NCBI GenBank assembly: GCA_037903475.1
Contig: JBAJFG010000475.1
Location: 496,001 to 560,000, forward strand
DNA length: 64,000 bases
Direction: 5' to 3'
Source of the DNA: Ancylostoma caninum
Lineage: Eukaryota > Nematoda > Chromadorea > Rhabditida > Ancylostomatidae
Shown: positions 24,401 through 35,873 of the stretch, piece by piece
How positions within the stretch are numbered: the stretch's first letter is position 1
Layout of the letters: each line of letters opens with the position of its first letter
Program-made: the position numbers and the translations under genes
Notes under the pieces: model-generated
Seen by the model: only the letters and a program-made list of their open reading frames with translations
The model's database searches: none
What the model was told of the DNA's origin: nothing

Positions 24401-27400
24401 TGCATGTTCCATCAAATGTTCGGAACCTGCAATGGGCTAATCAGCCTCGGCTCCGAGGTTCAGTACCGGGTCCCTCAACCAACCTTAGATGATAGCAGAG
24501 ATTTTTGTTGCAGTTTGGTGCCATCTGAGTGGGAGCACAGTTAAAGTTAGCGTTGCTGTTTCGGACGTCATTTATCGAGAGTGTCTTGCGATGTGATGTG
24601 TCTGAAGTTGCAATTCTTGAGATTTCCAGGAAAAACTGGGTTAGTACGAAGGAGCTAGGTTTTACCCTCATGTGTAGTAACGAAAGTGCAGTCCTCGACG
24701 CGGAATCCGCCGTCCTTACGTGAACCTCCCCCGGGTCCTATGATTTTGCCTGAAAGTGAAAGTGTATTGAAGAAGTGTGTACGTGAATGTTTGAAAAAAA
24801 AAACTCTGAAGCCAATGCATATGAGAAAAGATGGAAATCAACCGAGGCCTTAAACCTCACATGAAATCTTAGCGGCACATAAGAAACGTGTACATATTTT
24901 CGAATTTTGACGCATTCACGTTATTGCTATTTATTTGGTTTTTTTTGCAGTGCCATGGCAAGGATGGAGAGCTTACAAAACACCTGGATAACGTTCCCAA
25001 TAATTGAATGACCCATACGGATCGACAACACATCTGTATATATAAAAGTGAAAGTTTGTGTGTTTGTTTGTGTGTTTGTGTTTGTTTGTGTATTTGTATG
25101 TATGTTCGGAATAGAAAGGATAGTCCGACCCGAAACAAATTTTGCATGCTGGTCTATCAAGGATCGGCGGAGGTTATAGGCTACTTTACACCTGAGATTG
25201 TCGATCAGCTTATTGATTATATCGATTTTATTGATTTTTCACTATTTTTATCCAAGGGTCAGTGAGGACATACCTGTCAGGGTTCTTCAATATGCTGAGC
25301 ACGAATATGACAATCAGTTTGAATGACGGTATCGATTATCGATTTTATCGACTTTCCACAATTTTTGCTGAGGGATCGGTGGGAAAATGCCCACTATGGT
25401 TTTCAAATGCGCTGAACACAAATGGGACAACCATAATGCATGGAAGCATTGAGTTATCGGTTTTATGGAATTTTCAGTCGAGATTTTGAATTTTTCGCTC
25501 CTCCCTAGGGACGGATAAAAGCGCATTTACTGACGCTTTCAAAGAAGCTGAAGACAAATATGGCATGCATTTCCATGAAGTTGTTATCGTTTTTCTTTTC
25601 ATTTTTGCCAATAGGTCGGGTAAAAAAGGCCATTCGGGTCCGTTAACATGCTGGTTTTTAAAGTGGCGAGTATTTCGAATGGATTTATCGATGGTCACGA
25701 ATTCCCTCATCAGATGTGAAACAGCCGGGGTAGTAAAACAGCCGAGCAAAGCCGGGCATACCATCTAGTAACAGATAAAGGATTCGCTCGTTACAAGAGT
25801 CAAGCTCATACACTCAGTGAGGTAAAAAGTGACATCTTTAATCATGCCACCAGATGAAAAAGCAAGACAGACTGCCTGTCTTCTCCATAAAAGCCCGGTT
25901 AATGGATAGAGAGAGATCCCCGGATAAAGGCAAAAGATATAGCCAGACACGACTGAAATTCTCATTCGCGATAGTTTTCTAAGGCCCGGATGCACCACTG
26001 GGAGGATAGGTAATCCCACACCCGCGGTTGTGATTAACCATGGGTAACAGCTGGGTATAGAAAACGTCACGTATAAGTGAGATATTGCGAAAGCTAGAGA
26101 GGAGCGGAAGTATCACGTAAGACCAGAGGTTAGAATGTCGAAAGTTGGGAGACTTCCGAAATATGAAAGATTTGGAGGGATAAGAACAGCATATACGACT
26201 TGACATAACTCAGCTACAGCCAGTGGTTCAGAAATCTGGAGATTAGAAGCCCACATGGAGCTAGAATCCAGGAACTTCGGACCCAAAAAAGCCGGAACCC
26301 CGCTCAACCCTTGCAAGAGACAAAGCATAGGTTAGAGTATGTTGGCACCACGGACCACCTCAATGATGCATCTTTAGCCAGATCTAGTTTGTGAGCCTGG
26401 GAAAGATATGCGCGAGATACAGAATATTTTTCCAATGTAATCTTTTTTTTCAGATAGAAGTCATGAAAGATTCAGCCTCGCACTGATGGAGAGTACACGT
26501 GCAAAGATGATCTAACCGATTTTCGAAAGTGAAAAGTAAACGAAGCTGTCGTTGTATATGTTCCAGTTTCGAAAAAATCGTCTGTAAATGGAAAAGCAAC
26601 GGTTCCAACAGGAAAATTCTGTTTCTAGGTATGTACATATAGTATAATTTTTCACAAATTTGCCACATCGTATGCCGTAAGCGTTATTGAACTGTCACAC
26701 ACCTTTGACAGGACTAATATAGAAGTAAAACAACTTCCACAAAAGTCAAACAAAACTAGGACGACGTCACGTCCAATTTTGTTCGCCTAGAGTGGAAGAA
26801 TAACAAAAGCGGATACAGGTGCACTCGGCACAGTCTCACCTTTGCACGCTTTGCACGATTTGGGACAGTTGGACAACATCCAGACGGCGTTCGTCTCGCA
26901 TTCCTTGATCGCTGACCAGAAATTGCACAGACGGTGACGGTCGATGCATGCCATGGTTCCTGAAGAACAAAGAATTGGTAGCGGGAACAAAACAGGGAGG
27001 TCATACTCCATTCACGCTCAATTACACATATTATACTACTTTCTAAGGAACCGCACGTCAACACTATAGGGAGATATGAGCACTACATATACTAATTAGG
27101 TAGAGTAAGCATTTTATAGTTAAGCAAAATGAAAAGAAAACATGAGAAAACGACTCAAAGAGGCACTTTCTCACGCCCCAAATGTCTTGACACCAACCAT
27201 TACAGACAGAGCACGACACTGGACAGTGATCCTCCATCCAGTCTTTGTTCGACTGGCATTCCCCAATAGATGTCCAGAATTTGCAAAGGTCATGACGATC
27301 CATGCATTTTCTTCTAAAAATCACACTCAGATAACATTCTTATGCCTTTTGTTCCAACCAATCTATTTCAGAGTTAATTGTCTATATTTTTTTTTTATTT

Positions 27401-29783
27401 TGAGACTGTCAATTCTTCCCTACCCCTTGTGTTCTGACGACGTTGATTCCTCTTCCGACTTATCACCAGATGAGGACTTCTCCTCCGTCTCCGTTTCTTC
27501 TGCGCCAACATCGTCCGACTTCTAGAATCCATGGATTTCTTGTAATTACATAGGGACACAAACCTTTTCTGAGGGCACAAACCTTTTCGTCAGTGCTTAC
27601 ACCAGCATCCGTTTCTTCTTGTTCAGCAGAAGGAGCACCATTCTTGTCGAATGCTTGCGTTCCAGGGCTACCATCATTTTCTAAAATTGGAAGTTCTAGC
27701 TAAAATATAGCTAATCTATGCATGGAAACTATGTACAGTGTAGTTTTACCTAGAGAATTTTGCAGGTCGTTGTTTTCATCTTGGGCAAACGCGACGTGCC
27801 TTGTCACTAAAATTTATTCATTTGTTTGTTTATTTATTCGAATACAATCAAAATCGCTAGGAGGGAACCTAGGATATTTTCTCCTTCTCATTCATTTAGA
27901 AATTCTTGCACACTGGTGAAAAAATGAAGTAAACCTTAGCTATGGAGCTCTAATTATTCTATCACCTTCGTACTCTTTCCGGTTTTTTCGTGCAACGACG
28001 AGAAAGACAGGTAAAAAGCCATCCTGGAGTGGTTATGGGCTTAACACCATGCTTAATGTGCAATGAATTACATCGCATTCAAGCGAACGATGCGACACCC
28101 GCTGAGCTGTCAGCGGCTTGGACAATCGCACCTATGGACCGGTATCCGGCGGTGGTTAACAACACGAGCGAGGATTCTTCTTGGAAAAAAGGAGGAGGTG
28201 CAGTAGTGGACAAAAACATGGCTAGAAACCATCCTGAGAATATCCGACTCCCAAAACTGCAGAACTGTCAACAGTGTGCGTAGCATTCAAATTAGTACGG
28301 TTACATTCAAGCTGGTCGTCATCTGATCGCCATTATCAGCTGATCACAGCGCTTATCCGCTGGTATACTTAACGTGGAATAGAAACCGAAAAGTTTACCC
28401 ATTTCGATAAAGAATTCAAGGACCAAATCGAACATTCGCATATTCGAGGAAGAAAAGCCCCACAGCTCTATTTGCTTTTCTTCCAAGGATTCATTGTTTG
28501 GTTGATCATGTTCTACCTATATGGAAATGAATATTCAAATCGAGTTATATGCAATGCTTTATTCGTTCTATGTATATCCTGCGTATATCCTATAATCTAC
28601 TGTACGTAGCTTCGATTGATGTTGTTGCTAAAATTACCGCAGCCCTCATCCCAAAATTCGCAAATCCATAGATGGTCCTGGATACCTTCCCGAACCCGCT
28701 CTATACCATTATGTTACTTTTTTTGGAGGTTCATGCATCTTAGCATATTTCCAATGTAAGCTGGTCACATCTGGGACTGCACGGGAATCCATTAGCAAGC
28801 ATAACACAAAAATACGTGAAGCACATCGAAGCATAGCGATTCCTTGCTCGTTTTTCTCGAAGACAGACGGTCAGCGGAACGCGTGCTATCTGTATGTGAG
28901 ACACAGAAGCGAAGCGAATCGCTAATGGACAACTGGAAAATCCGAGAAACCCCGGTGGGCAGTTTGAAGGATGCCTTCGGAACGGGATTCTTGTGATGCC
29001 TGTGTACACCTCCACGCAATAGCCGCAACCACGGTCAAAACAGGGTAGGAATTCTAGCAGGTATCTTCCATACAACGTTCCCTATACTCAAAACATCATA
29101 AAAACCTTTTTTGGGGATCGATACGTATTTGGGGATCGATACGTATTTGTCGCGTAAGCTATAAAATACTGTTTGCATATCCTAATTCCGATCGGGTGGG
29201 TCAGGATGTGTTGGATGCTCGGAAGCGAAACGACTGCACGCGAATTCTACCCACAGACGCCGGAGTGGCGCGACGCGCGATTTCCGAGAGTAGTTTTACT
29301 AGTAGTCGTCGACGAGGGACGTTGGGAAAACAAGCGACCGGCGTCTCGCAACAGCTGGCCGTCCCGCTCGTCGTCAGCAGATCGACAGATCATGATAATC
29401 CGAATCGAGCGGAACGAGCAAATCGAATGAAGCGCGAAGAAGACGCACTGCTACGGGATTTCATTGTTGACCGCGAGAGATAGTGTGCCCACGACCAGTC
29501 GGGACTAGCCATCCCGGGGCGACCACGAGAGTGTACCTGAACGGGACCGGAAGAACGGAAAAACGATGGTGAGAAGACAAGCGTGCACCTACGCAGAGAT
29601 AGTGGTCTCTAGACGGGGAGCCGGGGGCAAAAAGTGGTTGCGACAGCAGGGAGAGAATTGATGATTTGTTGGCTCTTGTAGGAAGGCCGAGAGAGTGCTG
29701 GGCTCTCAGAACAGCCAAAAAATCTCAAAGAAGCAGCAGTTCTTACCTGCAATTACAGCGATAAGGAATATGTGGTATTTCAT
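15453..29783 (-). CDS. Secreted ShKT-domain animal heme peroxidase (MLT-7/SKPO-like), 22 coding exons
   Basis: H2O2-dependent oxidase of the animal (myeloperoxidase) superfamily. Nematode relatives act outside the cell in cuticle or matrix cross-linking. The coding exons, high to low, are 29783-29747, 27806-27750, 27680-27583, 27521-27424, 27313-27198, 26959-26840, 24749-24666, 24601-24484, 24426-24308, 24255-24188, 23931-23777, 21503-21389, 21322-21229, 21167-21074, 20165-20060, 20002-19865, 19801-19653, 19588-19517, 18602-18466, 18407-18290, 16310-16152 and 15510-15453. All are GT-AG and phases agree, giving 2,310 nt and 769 residues. Key residues are Gln319, distal His323, Asp324 (calcium), Arg438, proximal His535 (FRFGHGMI) and Asn608 (NIQRGRDHG). 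The C-terminus has RCDEIPDID and a stop. Ala322 and Ile441 replace the acidic residues that bind heme in mammalian enzymes. The gene looks intact. It could be MLT-7 or one of the SKPO paralogues, and I cannot separate these by eye. Confidence 0.96.
16331..16370. repeat. 19-bp tandem duplication in peroxidase intron 20
   Basis: GTTTATGCTTCATGAAGCT is followed directly by a copy with one changed base, just upstream of exon 21 in the transcript direction. Confidence 0.8.
16796..16840. mobile_element. Mariner-like terminal repeat remnant
   Basis: TTAGGCTGGTCTAAAATTCT followed by TGCACC resembles the mariner-type end TTAGGTTGGTCCGAATGTTT followed by TGCACC at 62,894. It lies in intron 20 of the peroxidase gene beside a 13-base poly-G tract (16,762-16,774). 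No transposase was seen. Confidence 0.4.
21504..23776. other. Peroxidase intron 11 (2.27 kb)
   Basis: No exon on either strand is supported. A 137-codon plus-strand frame (22,928-23,341) has no recognisable domain and no splice context. An alternating GCGCGCGCACGCGCGTGCG run lies near 21,875-21,893. Confidence 0.6.
25033..25768. mobile_element. Non-autonomous Helitron
   Basis: It begins TCTGTATATATAAAAGTGAA after a host A, and ends CATCTAG before a host T. Just inside the 3' end lies GCCGAGCAAAGCCGGGC, a GC-rich segment able to form a short hairpin. A 5' TC, a 3' CTAG, a subterminal hairpin and an A/T insertion site without duplication are Helitron hallmarks. The start runs into GTTTGTGTG repeats. 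The middle holds about four degenerate units of about 150-180 bp with ATCGATTTTAT-like words. There is no Rep/helicase, so it is non-autonomous. It sits inside intron 6 of the peroxidase gene. Confidence 0.8.
26840..27313 (-). other. Peroxidase exons 5-6: tandem ShKT domains
   Basis: Each exon encodes one complete ShKT module of six cysteines. Exon 5 reads [17 protein letters not shown] ... CPVSCSVC, and exon 6 reads [17 protein letters not shown] ... CPKSCKAC. The two are clearly alike, and the boundaries are phase 1 at the 3' side of both exons, so a one-exon duplication is the simplest origin. ShKT modules are common in nematode secreted proteins and usually mediate protein or channel binding. 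Here they precede the catalytic domain, as in other worm peroxidases. Confidence 0.95.
27424..29783 (-). other. Peroxidase exons 1-4: signal peptide and acidic linker
   Basis: Exon 1 (37 nt) starts [12 protein letters not shown] and is cut off by an intron of about 1.9 kb. Exon 2 supplies the end of the signal peptide, with likely cleavage after AFA and before QDE at about residue 20. Exons 2-4 then encode a linker of about 75 residues dominated by Glu, Asp, Ser and Thr (for example [18 protein letters not shown]), lacking cysteine, before the first ShKT domain. The linker is probably disordered. Upstream of the ATG an AG after TTCTCGC lies 20 nt away and could be a spliced-leader acceptor. 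Intron 1 shows no second gene, only repeats and chance frames. Confidence 0.9.
27551..27600 (-). repeat. Duplicated splice-donor segment at peroxidase exon 3
   Basis: AAAAGGTTTGTG occurs twice, 20 bp apart, at the 3' end of exon 3, giving two identical donor sites. Only the upstream one (exon end 27,583) joins exon 4 in frame. The second would shift the phase. Confidence 0.7.
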
Positions 29784-29806
29784 GAGGTGTCAGAGGAGAC
29801 GCACTG
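29784..29806 (-). promoter_or_regulatory. Candidate spliced-leader acceptor and short 5' UTR of the peroxidase gene
   Basis: On the minus strand TTCTCGCAG ends at 29,804, leaving a 20-nt leader before the ATG at 29,783. Short leaders directly after a 3' splice site are typical of trans-spliced nematode mRNAs. No promoter motif was identified. Confidence 0.4.
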
Positions 29807-31564
29807 CGAGAAGCCGTTGGGACTGCGCCATCCCGCCCCTTCTTAGGCGCGGTCAGACGGGAACCAGACATTGCGCCTCCCGCAGACGCGCAGACACCGA
29901 ACCCGTCGTAGAGAAGACGTTTTGGCGAGAGGGCAACCGAAATAGCGAGTGACGGCTGGAACGGGTAGATCACTGGTTGCGCAACAACACCCGCCGGGAG
30001 AGCGTGTGCATCCAGGAGACGCAGTGCCGACGGCATTCGAGAACACGACCGCTACAGTAATCAGTCACCCGGAGATAAACGATGACAGTGATGCTAGTGC
30101 TGCGGCCGCTGGCAGATACGGTGATGGTCGCGCATTCACCACATCCCCAAAGCGCAAGTGTAACACATCATATAACGACTTCATCCCAAGAACAGTCAAA
30201 TTATGTGTCCTCATATCCAGCAACTAATAAGGGAAGGACGCTAGAATGCTAGAACTCCATGTGTATCTTCCTCCATAATGCCACCTCTGAGCTTCTAAGA
30301 GTTAGAGCAAACGGGGGAGAAACAGTGAAACTGTACCATATACTAAACTGGAGAATCTCCGTAACTTTCTTATCAAGCTTTCAGCAGAAATGGAACGGGC
30401 ATTTTCGACTTCATTTTATGCGAATATTTCGAACTGCAACGTAATCATGTTATACCACCTACAAATTAGGCGTAGAAGCATCCGTTGAAGGATTAACTTG
30501 TGAGAATTGCTGTCCCCCCAGAAGCAAGTTGGTCAGGACCGCTTTCACAGCAATTACTGGCCAAAGTGTTTTTATGAAGAAAGGGCGGAACTCTGCATCA
30601 TGTGTCAAGTTCTTGGGTATCTGCGTTCACTTTCTCAATTGGGTGTTCCAAAAAAAAAAACAAATAATTGGATGAATAAACTGCAACGATCCTTGGATAG
30701 ATGACGAACGTGAGAGGCCTTTCAAAAGGGCTAACAAGGGGTATTTATAGCCTGGCTACGGTCCGATGTTTTCCAGATTAAAAAGAAGAATTTGGGCAGA
30801 TAAACTTGCTCAGATCATAGAACATAATTATCTCCATTGAATTTCCTATGTTTAGCCCATTTAATCCATTTATCCGATTTTCTGGGATGCTTACACACGA
30901 TAACACTGGGATAGCTACAGCCTGTCCGAAAAAAAAGTGTCGGATGGTGCACCCGAAAGCGCGGAGGCACTCAAAAGAAAGACACAGAAAGACAGAAGAG
31001 CATGTTCCATGCGAGGGTGTCCAGAAGTTCTCGCCACGCTTCGTACGTCGCGAGGTGTGCATCCGGATAATTTACTTTTGAGACGGGCTGCACCCACAGT
31101 TAGACGTTGCGGGATTTACTCCCGAAATGGGTAGCACAGTTCAAAAGATGGAGTGACGTTTTTATAGCTTTACAATAAGAACTAAGATCGCTATAATCTA
31201 CTAACGTCTGGAAGGCCAGGGTACAACTGCTCAAGTACTGCATAATGAAAAATATAACACACTCAAAACTTGCTCGTCTTCATCCTGGCTATTTTGCCAA
31301 CATCGCTATTTGCTCCTTAACGATGGGACAGCTAATGAAAGCGCTACTCATTGATGTCACGTTGAATGTGAAAAGACACCTATTTTAAAGAAAAGCGTTA
31401 AAGAGTTGCCTGCATTCTCGCCTCTCTATTAACGGCATAGCCTCTATAGCTCTCAAAGTTCCAGGAATGAGGTCGCAGTGGACACTTCTGAGAACTTCGG
31501 ATCGAATTAAAGGGGAAATTTCGATTTTTCGACACAACACAATCACGCAGGGCTTACAAACTAA
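29784..31564. other. Peroxidase upstream region and intergenic DNA
   Basis: It contains GC-rich sequence with chance frames and no recognisable domain. At about 30,930-31,100 a plus-strand frame is lysine/arginine-rich but has no known family. The peroxidase promoter should lie in the first several hundred bases. I see no specific element. Confidence 0.35.
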
Positions 31565-32043
31565 TTAGATCAGCGACAACGAATCAGTGTGAATTCTCCG
31601 CCTTCCCATCTCTGGAAATATTAGGAATTTTCTGGAAAAAAATAAACAAACACGGTTATTTAATGGTTTGTTAGAAATGTTGACTAGCGGGCTTTTGCTC
31701 TTTGATTCTTACACACTATCGTCTGGCTACGAGGACAAATTGCATCACAAACCTTTCGAATCTATCACGTTAGACACAGCTTTTTGAATGGTTTTGTACG
31801 TTGGAGAGTTCACTGGCGAGTTCAAGCCCGTCATCTCCTGTCGGAACATCCGGAAATCATTGTCCACGGTGAAAACGCCCCGTCAAACGGGTGGCCACGG
31901 TTTTTTGCATCGTGGGTCACGCGTTTCGCTTCGTTACCTTGCAATTATTCGACGGTTGAATTACCATATGTTTCGTGTCAAGCGCGTCCCAGAAAAAGTG
32001 GATAACCTTGTCGAATTTCCCGGGAATGCTCCCAAAGCTTTCA
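31565..32043 (-). CDS. 3' end of an unidentified gene, three exons
   Basis: Three minus-strand exons join in phase: 32,043-31,938 (ESFGSIPGKFDKVIHFF..., donor GTAACG), 31,837-31,753 (EMTGLNSPVNSPTYKTIQKA..., donor GTTTGT) and 31,611-31,565 (MGRRRIHTDSLSLI and a stop). Together they give about 79 residues of ordinary, non-repetitive composition. All boundaries are GT-AG and phases match (2, 0, 1). An open stretch at about 32,090-32,300 (around CLDPTFFGYKRKCYVVHHNE) may be the preceding exon, but I cannot join it in phase. I do not recognise the family. Confidence 0.5.
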
Positions 32044-32800
32044 CTCTACAGGCTTATTAGAGCACCAAATCCATTCAGACCATCCATTTTGAGGGATCCA
32101 GCACTTTTTTCGCCGCTGTATTATCGTTGTATAGTAGGTGGTATGTATATAGAAATACGGTTACTCCTTCCATTCTGCGCATTTCGTTGTGATGTACAAC
32201 ATAGCACTTTCTTTTATATCCAAAGAAAGTGGGGTCTAAGCAACGTGATTGCGAGCTTAACGGAACTTCTTCCGGATGAACGACTTCACTGTGATTATTT
32301 TTAATTTTTACTCTTTACTTTTACTTTGGTTGTCGTACTTTCTTAGATCATTTGTAGCTCACTCCTCACACTTTCTGGTTAGAGGGATGATGAACAAAGC
32401 AGCTGTCCTTCTTTTCAAAAACGCCTACTATTTGTGATGAAGCACAATAACAAAAGCATTTCTCTCCATTTCCAAAGTGGTAGAAACGTTTCTCGAAGTT
32501 ATGGAGTACAATATTGTGAATATGGATACGAATTCTTGCACTCTTCTTCACTACATAGCTGAATAACTATTTCTACAGAAAAAATAGAAAAAAGCGTAAA
32601 TTTTCATCGAAGAGTCGCGAAAAGGGCCGCTGTAGTTATGCATCGACCTTACATTTCGTGTGCTTTATTATTAATTTATTTATTTCATTTAAACATACAG
32701 GGATTTCATAACTTTATACAGATATTCCATAGTGCCCGCATACACGCACACTAACTTTAAGATCTCCAAGCAAGGTCCAACCACGCGATATTAGGTTAAG

Positions 32801-33010
32801 GAAAAAGTGGTGGAAAAAATTTTCAAAGACTTCTTCCCTACTGCTGATGATTCGGCGGGGCATGACCTGCTGGTTAGAAGCGAAATTCTCGAAAGTATTA
32901 CCTTGTGGCTACTGAAATGCCAGCAAAATTTAGTTACGTCTTCTATTGTAGAAGGGCGCTTCTGCCTGAACATCTGTTATGAGCTGCTCTGCAACCTTGG
33001 CAAGCACTGA
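32801..33010 (+). CDS. Candidate terminal exon, unknown protein
   Basis: A plus-strand frame of 69 codons plus a stop follows an AG. It reads EKVVEKIFKDFFPTADDSAG ... LWLLKCQQNLVTSSIVEGRF ... and ends NLGKH. Composition and hydrophobic spacing look like an alpha-helical globular protein. No upstream exon was found and no family is recognised. Chance cannot be excluded. Confidence 0.3.
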   Translation, partial: EKVVEKIFKDFFPTADDSAGHDLLVRSEILESITLWLLKCQQNLVTSSIVEGRFCLNICYELLCNLGKH

Positions 33011-33759
33011 GGTCAATACCAACAGCAAGGAAAGAATCCACTAATATTCCACTGTACATAACCACTCCACCTGCTTCTATTCTGGATGTATAGGATTTTT
33101 TGAAGCGCTAACTTGATCTAATAAAATATCTTGTAACGTATGCTTGTCCAACGCCAACTACAGTGAAAACTGCTATCATCAAGTACACCCCATTTCAGTC
33201 TGGAGAAAGGAGTATGAACGACTTTATCTGTGATACCCCATACTGAGTGTTATTACTCAAAATATTCTTGCCTACAATGCAAAGACAGTGCAACTCTTTT
33301 GGAGTTTTAATGACAGCACCCACGATGATCTTCGTATTTAAGATTTCAAGTGCTCTCGAACCCTAGGCATAAACCCGACGGTAGTACTGTAGAAGACCCT
33401 GTGTTCCCCGAGATATCACAAGTAGAGCTTCATTTCAACATTTCAATTCAGCCTTTCCTGGTACGAGTTGTCGCGCTTGAGCCAGAGATGGAATGTCGTT
33501 TTGGAGCGCGAACAGTGGCGGATATCAGCTGTTTCACAAAGCATTTGCTCTTCCCCTGACTTCGTTTAGCAATTAGAATATTCATTTTCTCTCTTTTTGC
33601 TTTAAGTTGGCTAAATTCATTTTCTTCCTCCCATTTCTTTCTTTTCTTGCAAGAAAAAAAAACTGTTTATCCGTTCTTACACAACTCATACCAACCTATG
33701 TCGTGGCATTGAATGTGATGCCTGTAAAAAACAACTTTTCATAGCTCAGGCATGTTTCA

Positions 33760-33841
33760 GAAATTCGAAGGTGTTCAGCGCACTAAAATACCTCAGATTA
33801 TGTCGAAATCTTGAGCACGAAATTCTCCGTGGGTGCTGCCT
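33760..33841. mobile_element. Solo end of TTAA-flanked MITE
   Basis: TCTCCGTGGGTGCTGCCT followed by TTAA (33,842-33,845) matches the right terminus of the element ending at 60,819 (CCGTGGGTGCTGCCT-TTAA). The opposite end was not found. Confidence 0.5.
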
Positions 33842-34991
33842 TTAACGGCACGCCTAACACTTCGCCCGTCTCCTTTCACACAATTATTACAATGGAAGTT
33901 GAAGCTGATTAACTCGGCATAGAGTCGCGGGATTAATGCGGTGTTGACGCTGATCGACAAGGTTCTAACTGCCACTGGGCACATTCCTCGCGAAGGTCAC
34001 CACCATTTCGCATAAGGCAAAGACTACATTTGTGACACGTAGGTATCTCGCGACGCAACGAACACAAAACAAGATTTTCTTGCGCGCCGGTGTTTGCGTC
34101 AGGAGGGGGAAGCGCCTATGGGAAGCGATTGAACATTGGTTCCGCTCATCAATCGCGGTAGAGGGAGATTCGGAATTTCGTCAGCTGCACCATTCATTCC
34201 GTTTCCTGCGTCGCTATGCCAAGGAAATCCTTCGCATTAGGGGGCGATCATGAATCAGGCTCTCGCCATGTGGTTACCACATTCAGAGCTGGTTTTTTCG
34301 TTCCACTGCCTAGCGCCGTGGTAAATCCATCGCTCATCTCGAATCACCACACACGAACAACGAACAATTAATTAGTTCCCGCATTTAGCTTTTCTGGCTT
34401 CTGGCCAATATCTGTGTAGTCGCGTATGTTCCACTCACAGACAAAAAGTTTTTCTTTTTTCGTCCAGATTATAGATTGCGAATAAATTGCGAATAACGAA
34501 ACCCTAGGCTGTAGACAAGGACTACATAGGAGCTGTGAAAGTTAGCAGCAGAAACAGCCGTATTCCTACCGAGTTCTGAATTCAAACCATTGAATTATCT
34601 TTTCTTATCCTTTGTTGGCAGAATCTTCGGAAACACCATTCTGCAAATTTCCGTCGATGTCCTCTGGCAGATAGAACAAAAGGTGCTCATCTTATCGCTT
34701 CTGCTACACTATGCCTAAACGAAAAGAAAACCAAATGTGAAAGTGCACATCTGAAGTTACAATATCCACATGGTGAACCAGAAGTTACTGTACTACGCTT
34801 GCTGAAGCATCTTTCCACCTTGAACTGATAATTACATTGGTTCTAGCTCTTCCGAACTCAAGAAGAAATTAAGTACTTCGGGACATAAACAAATACTCAC
34901 CAGGAGAAGCTTCTGTTCTCTGAACACACAATTCCAATAAATATGGCTCTTTTCAATCCAGATGCTTGACTATTGTTGAATTTTTGTGCAG

Positions 34992-35647
34992 AATATGAGA
35001 CGCTTCTGTTCGTGATAAGACACCCGATCCGCTCACAACGACGATCGAGAACTACTGAAATCCGTAAGAGGTCCGGTGTTATGCTCAGAGATATCGTTGA
35101 AGGTGATGACGAACAGGTTGATCTGTCGCAATTCTTCCGAAAAATGTGCGGATTTTGTATAGCCATAGATTTTCTACACATGGTACTCCTACAATCCTAC
35201 CCTCTGGGATGTCGTAAAAAGGCACAGATCTAATCTACCGCAATGAACTAAGATCGCTTAACGAGTTCACAATGTCTGTTAAAGAAATAGAAATGGACGC
35301 AAAATGGTGGAATTTTATTTCAGCATTCATTAATCTCTACGAGTGTCGCGAAGTATTGGCTCCGATCCATAGAGAGGCCGGACACAACGCCAGTGATTGC
35401 ACCAAAGGAGGCTGAAGTTTCAAATAAACAAGAAAACACAGAGGCCAACAATGAAACAAATAAGAGAAAATGGTTTGATTCCATTCCGCTCAGGGAAGGC
35501 CTATTGGGTAAAAAAAAGTTGAAAAGAAAACTTGCAACGGTCCTCGAATCCACAAAAAGGAAATCCATGAAAGTCAAAATACATAGAAACACGCAGAATA
35601 GCAGCGAATATGTTCGAGTGCAGAAAACCTCAAATTTGGATGATTAA
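34992..35647 (+). CDS. Candidate two-exon 3' gene end, basic C-terminus
   Basis: Exon 34,992-35,182 (after TTTTTGTGCAG) reads EYETLLFVIRHPIRSQ ... EGDDEQVDLSQFFRKM and ends before GTACTC in phase 0. Exon 35,324-35,647 (after TTTATTTCAG) starts HSLISTSVAKYWLRSIE and ends in a Lys/Arg-rich tail (KKKLKRKLATVLESTKRK) and a stop. Phases agree. An alternative frame is also open at the start of the second exon, which weakens the call. No family recognised. The basic tail would fit a nuclear protein, but that is a guess. Confidence 0.35.
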
Positions 35648-35873
35648 CCTCCAAATGACCACATCCGCGCCTCATCGGCTATCGCAGTTTGGACCACGAG
35701 CGGTCTCAGTCTCTTGGTAGGATCTTTCGCCTGTAACGGCTTTCTTTAAATTTCCTTCATTTTGTTGTCTATTTATTCCATACTCATTAGCCCACAACTC
35801 CAATGCATAACTTTATCCTGGCGCCTCATGGAAGGTGTTCACACTGTTTGTTCATTCTGCGCTCAATCTTTGA

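Larger units (their letters stand above)
15453..24749 (-). other. Peroxidase exons 7-22: pre-domain and catalytic domain
   Basis: Exons 7-8 encode a cysteine-containing spacer. From exon 9 ([13 protein letters not shown]) to exon 22 the An_peroxidase domain is complete. Exon 10 reads [14 protein letters not shown], exon 11 reads [10 protein letters not shown], exons 12-13 read [14 protein letters not shown] and IYGSS, and exon 14 reads [19 protein letters not shown]. Exon 15 reads [19 protein letters not shown], exon 16 the proximal-histidine FRFGHGMIQ, exons 18-19 [16 protein letters not shown], exon 20 [12 protein letters not shown], and exon 21 [19 protein letters not shown]. Exons are mostly 70-160 nt, and introns range from about 45 bp to 2.3 kb. 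Confidence 0.95.
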
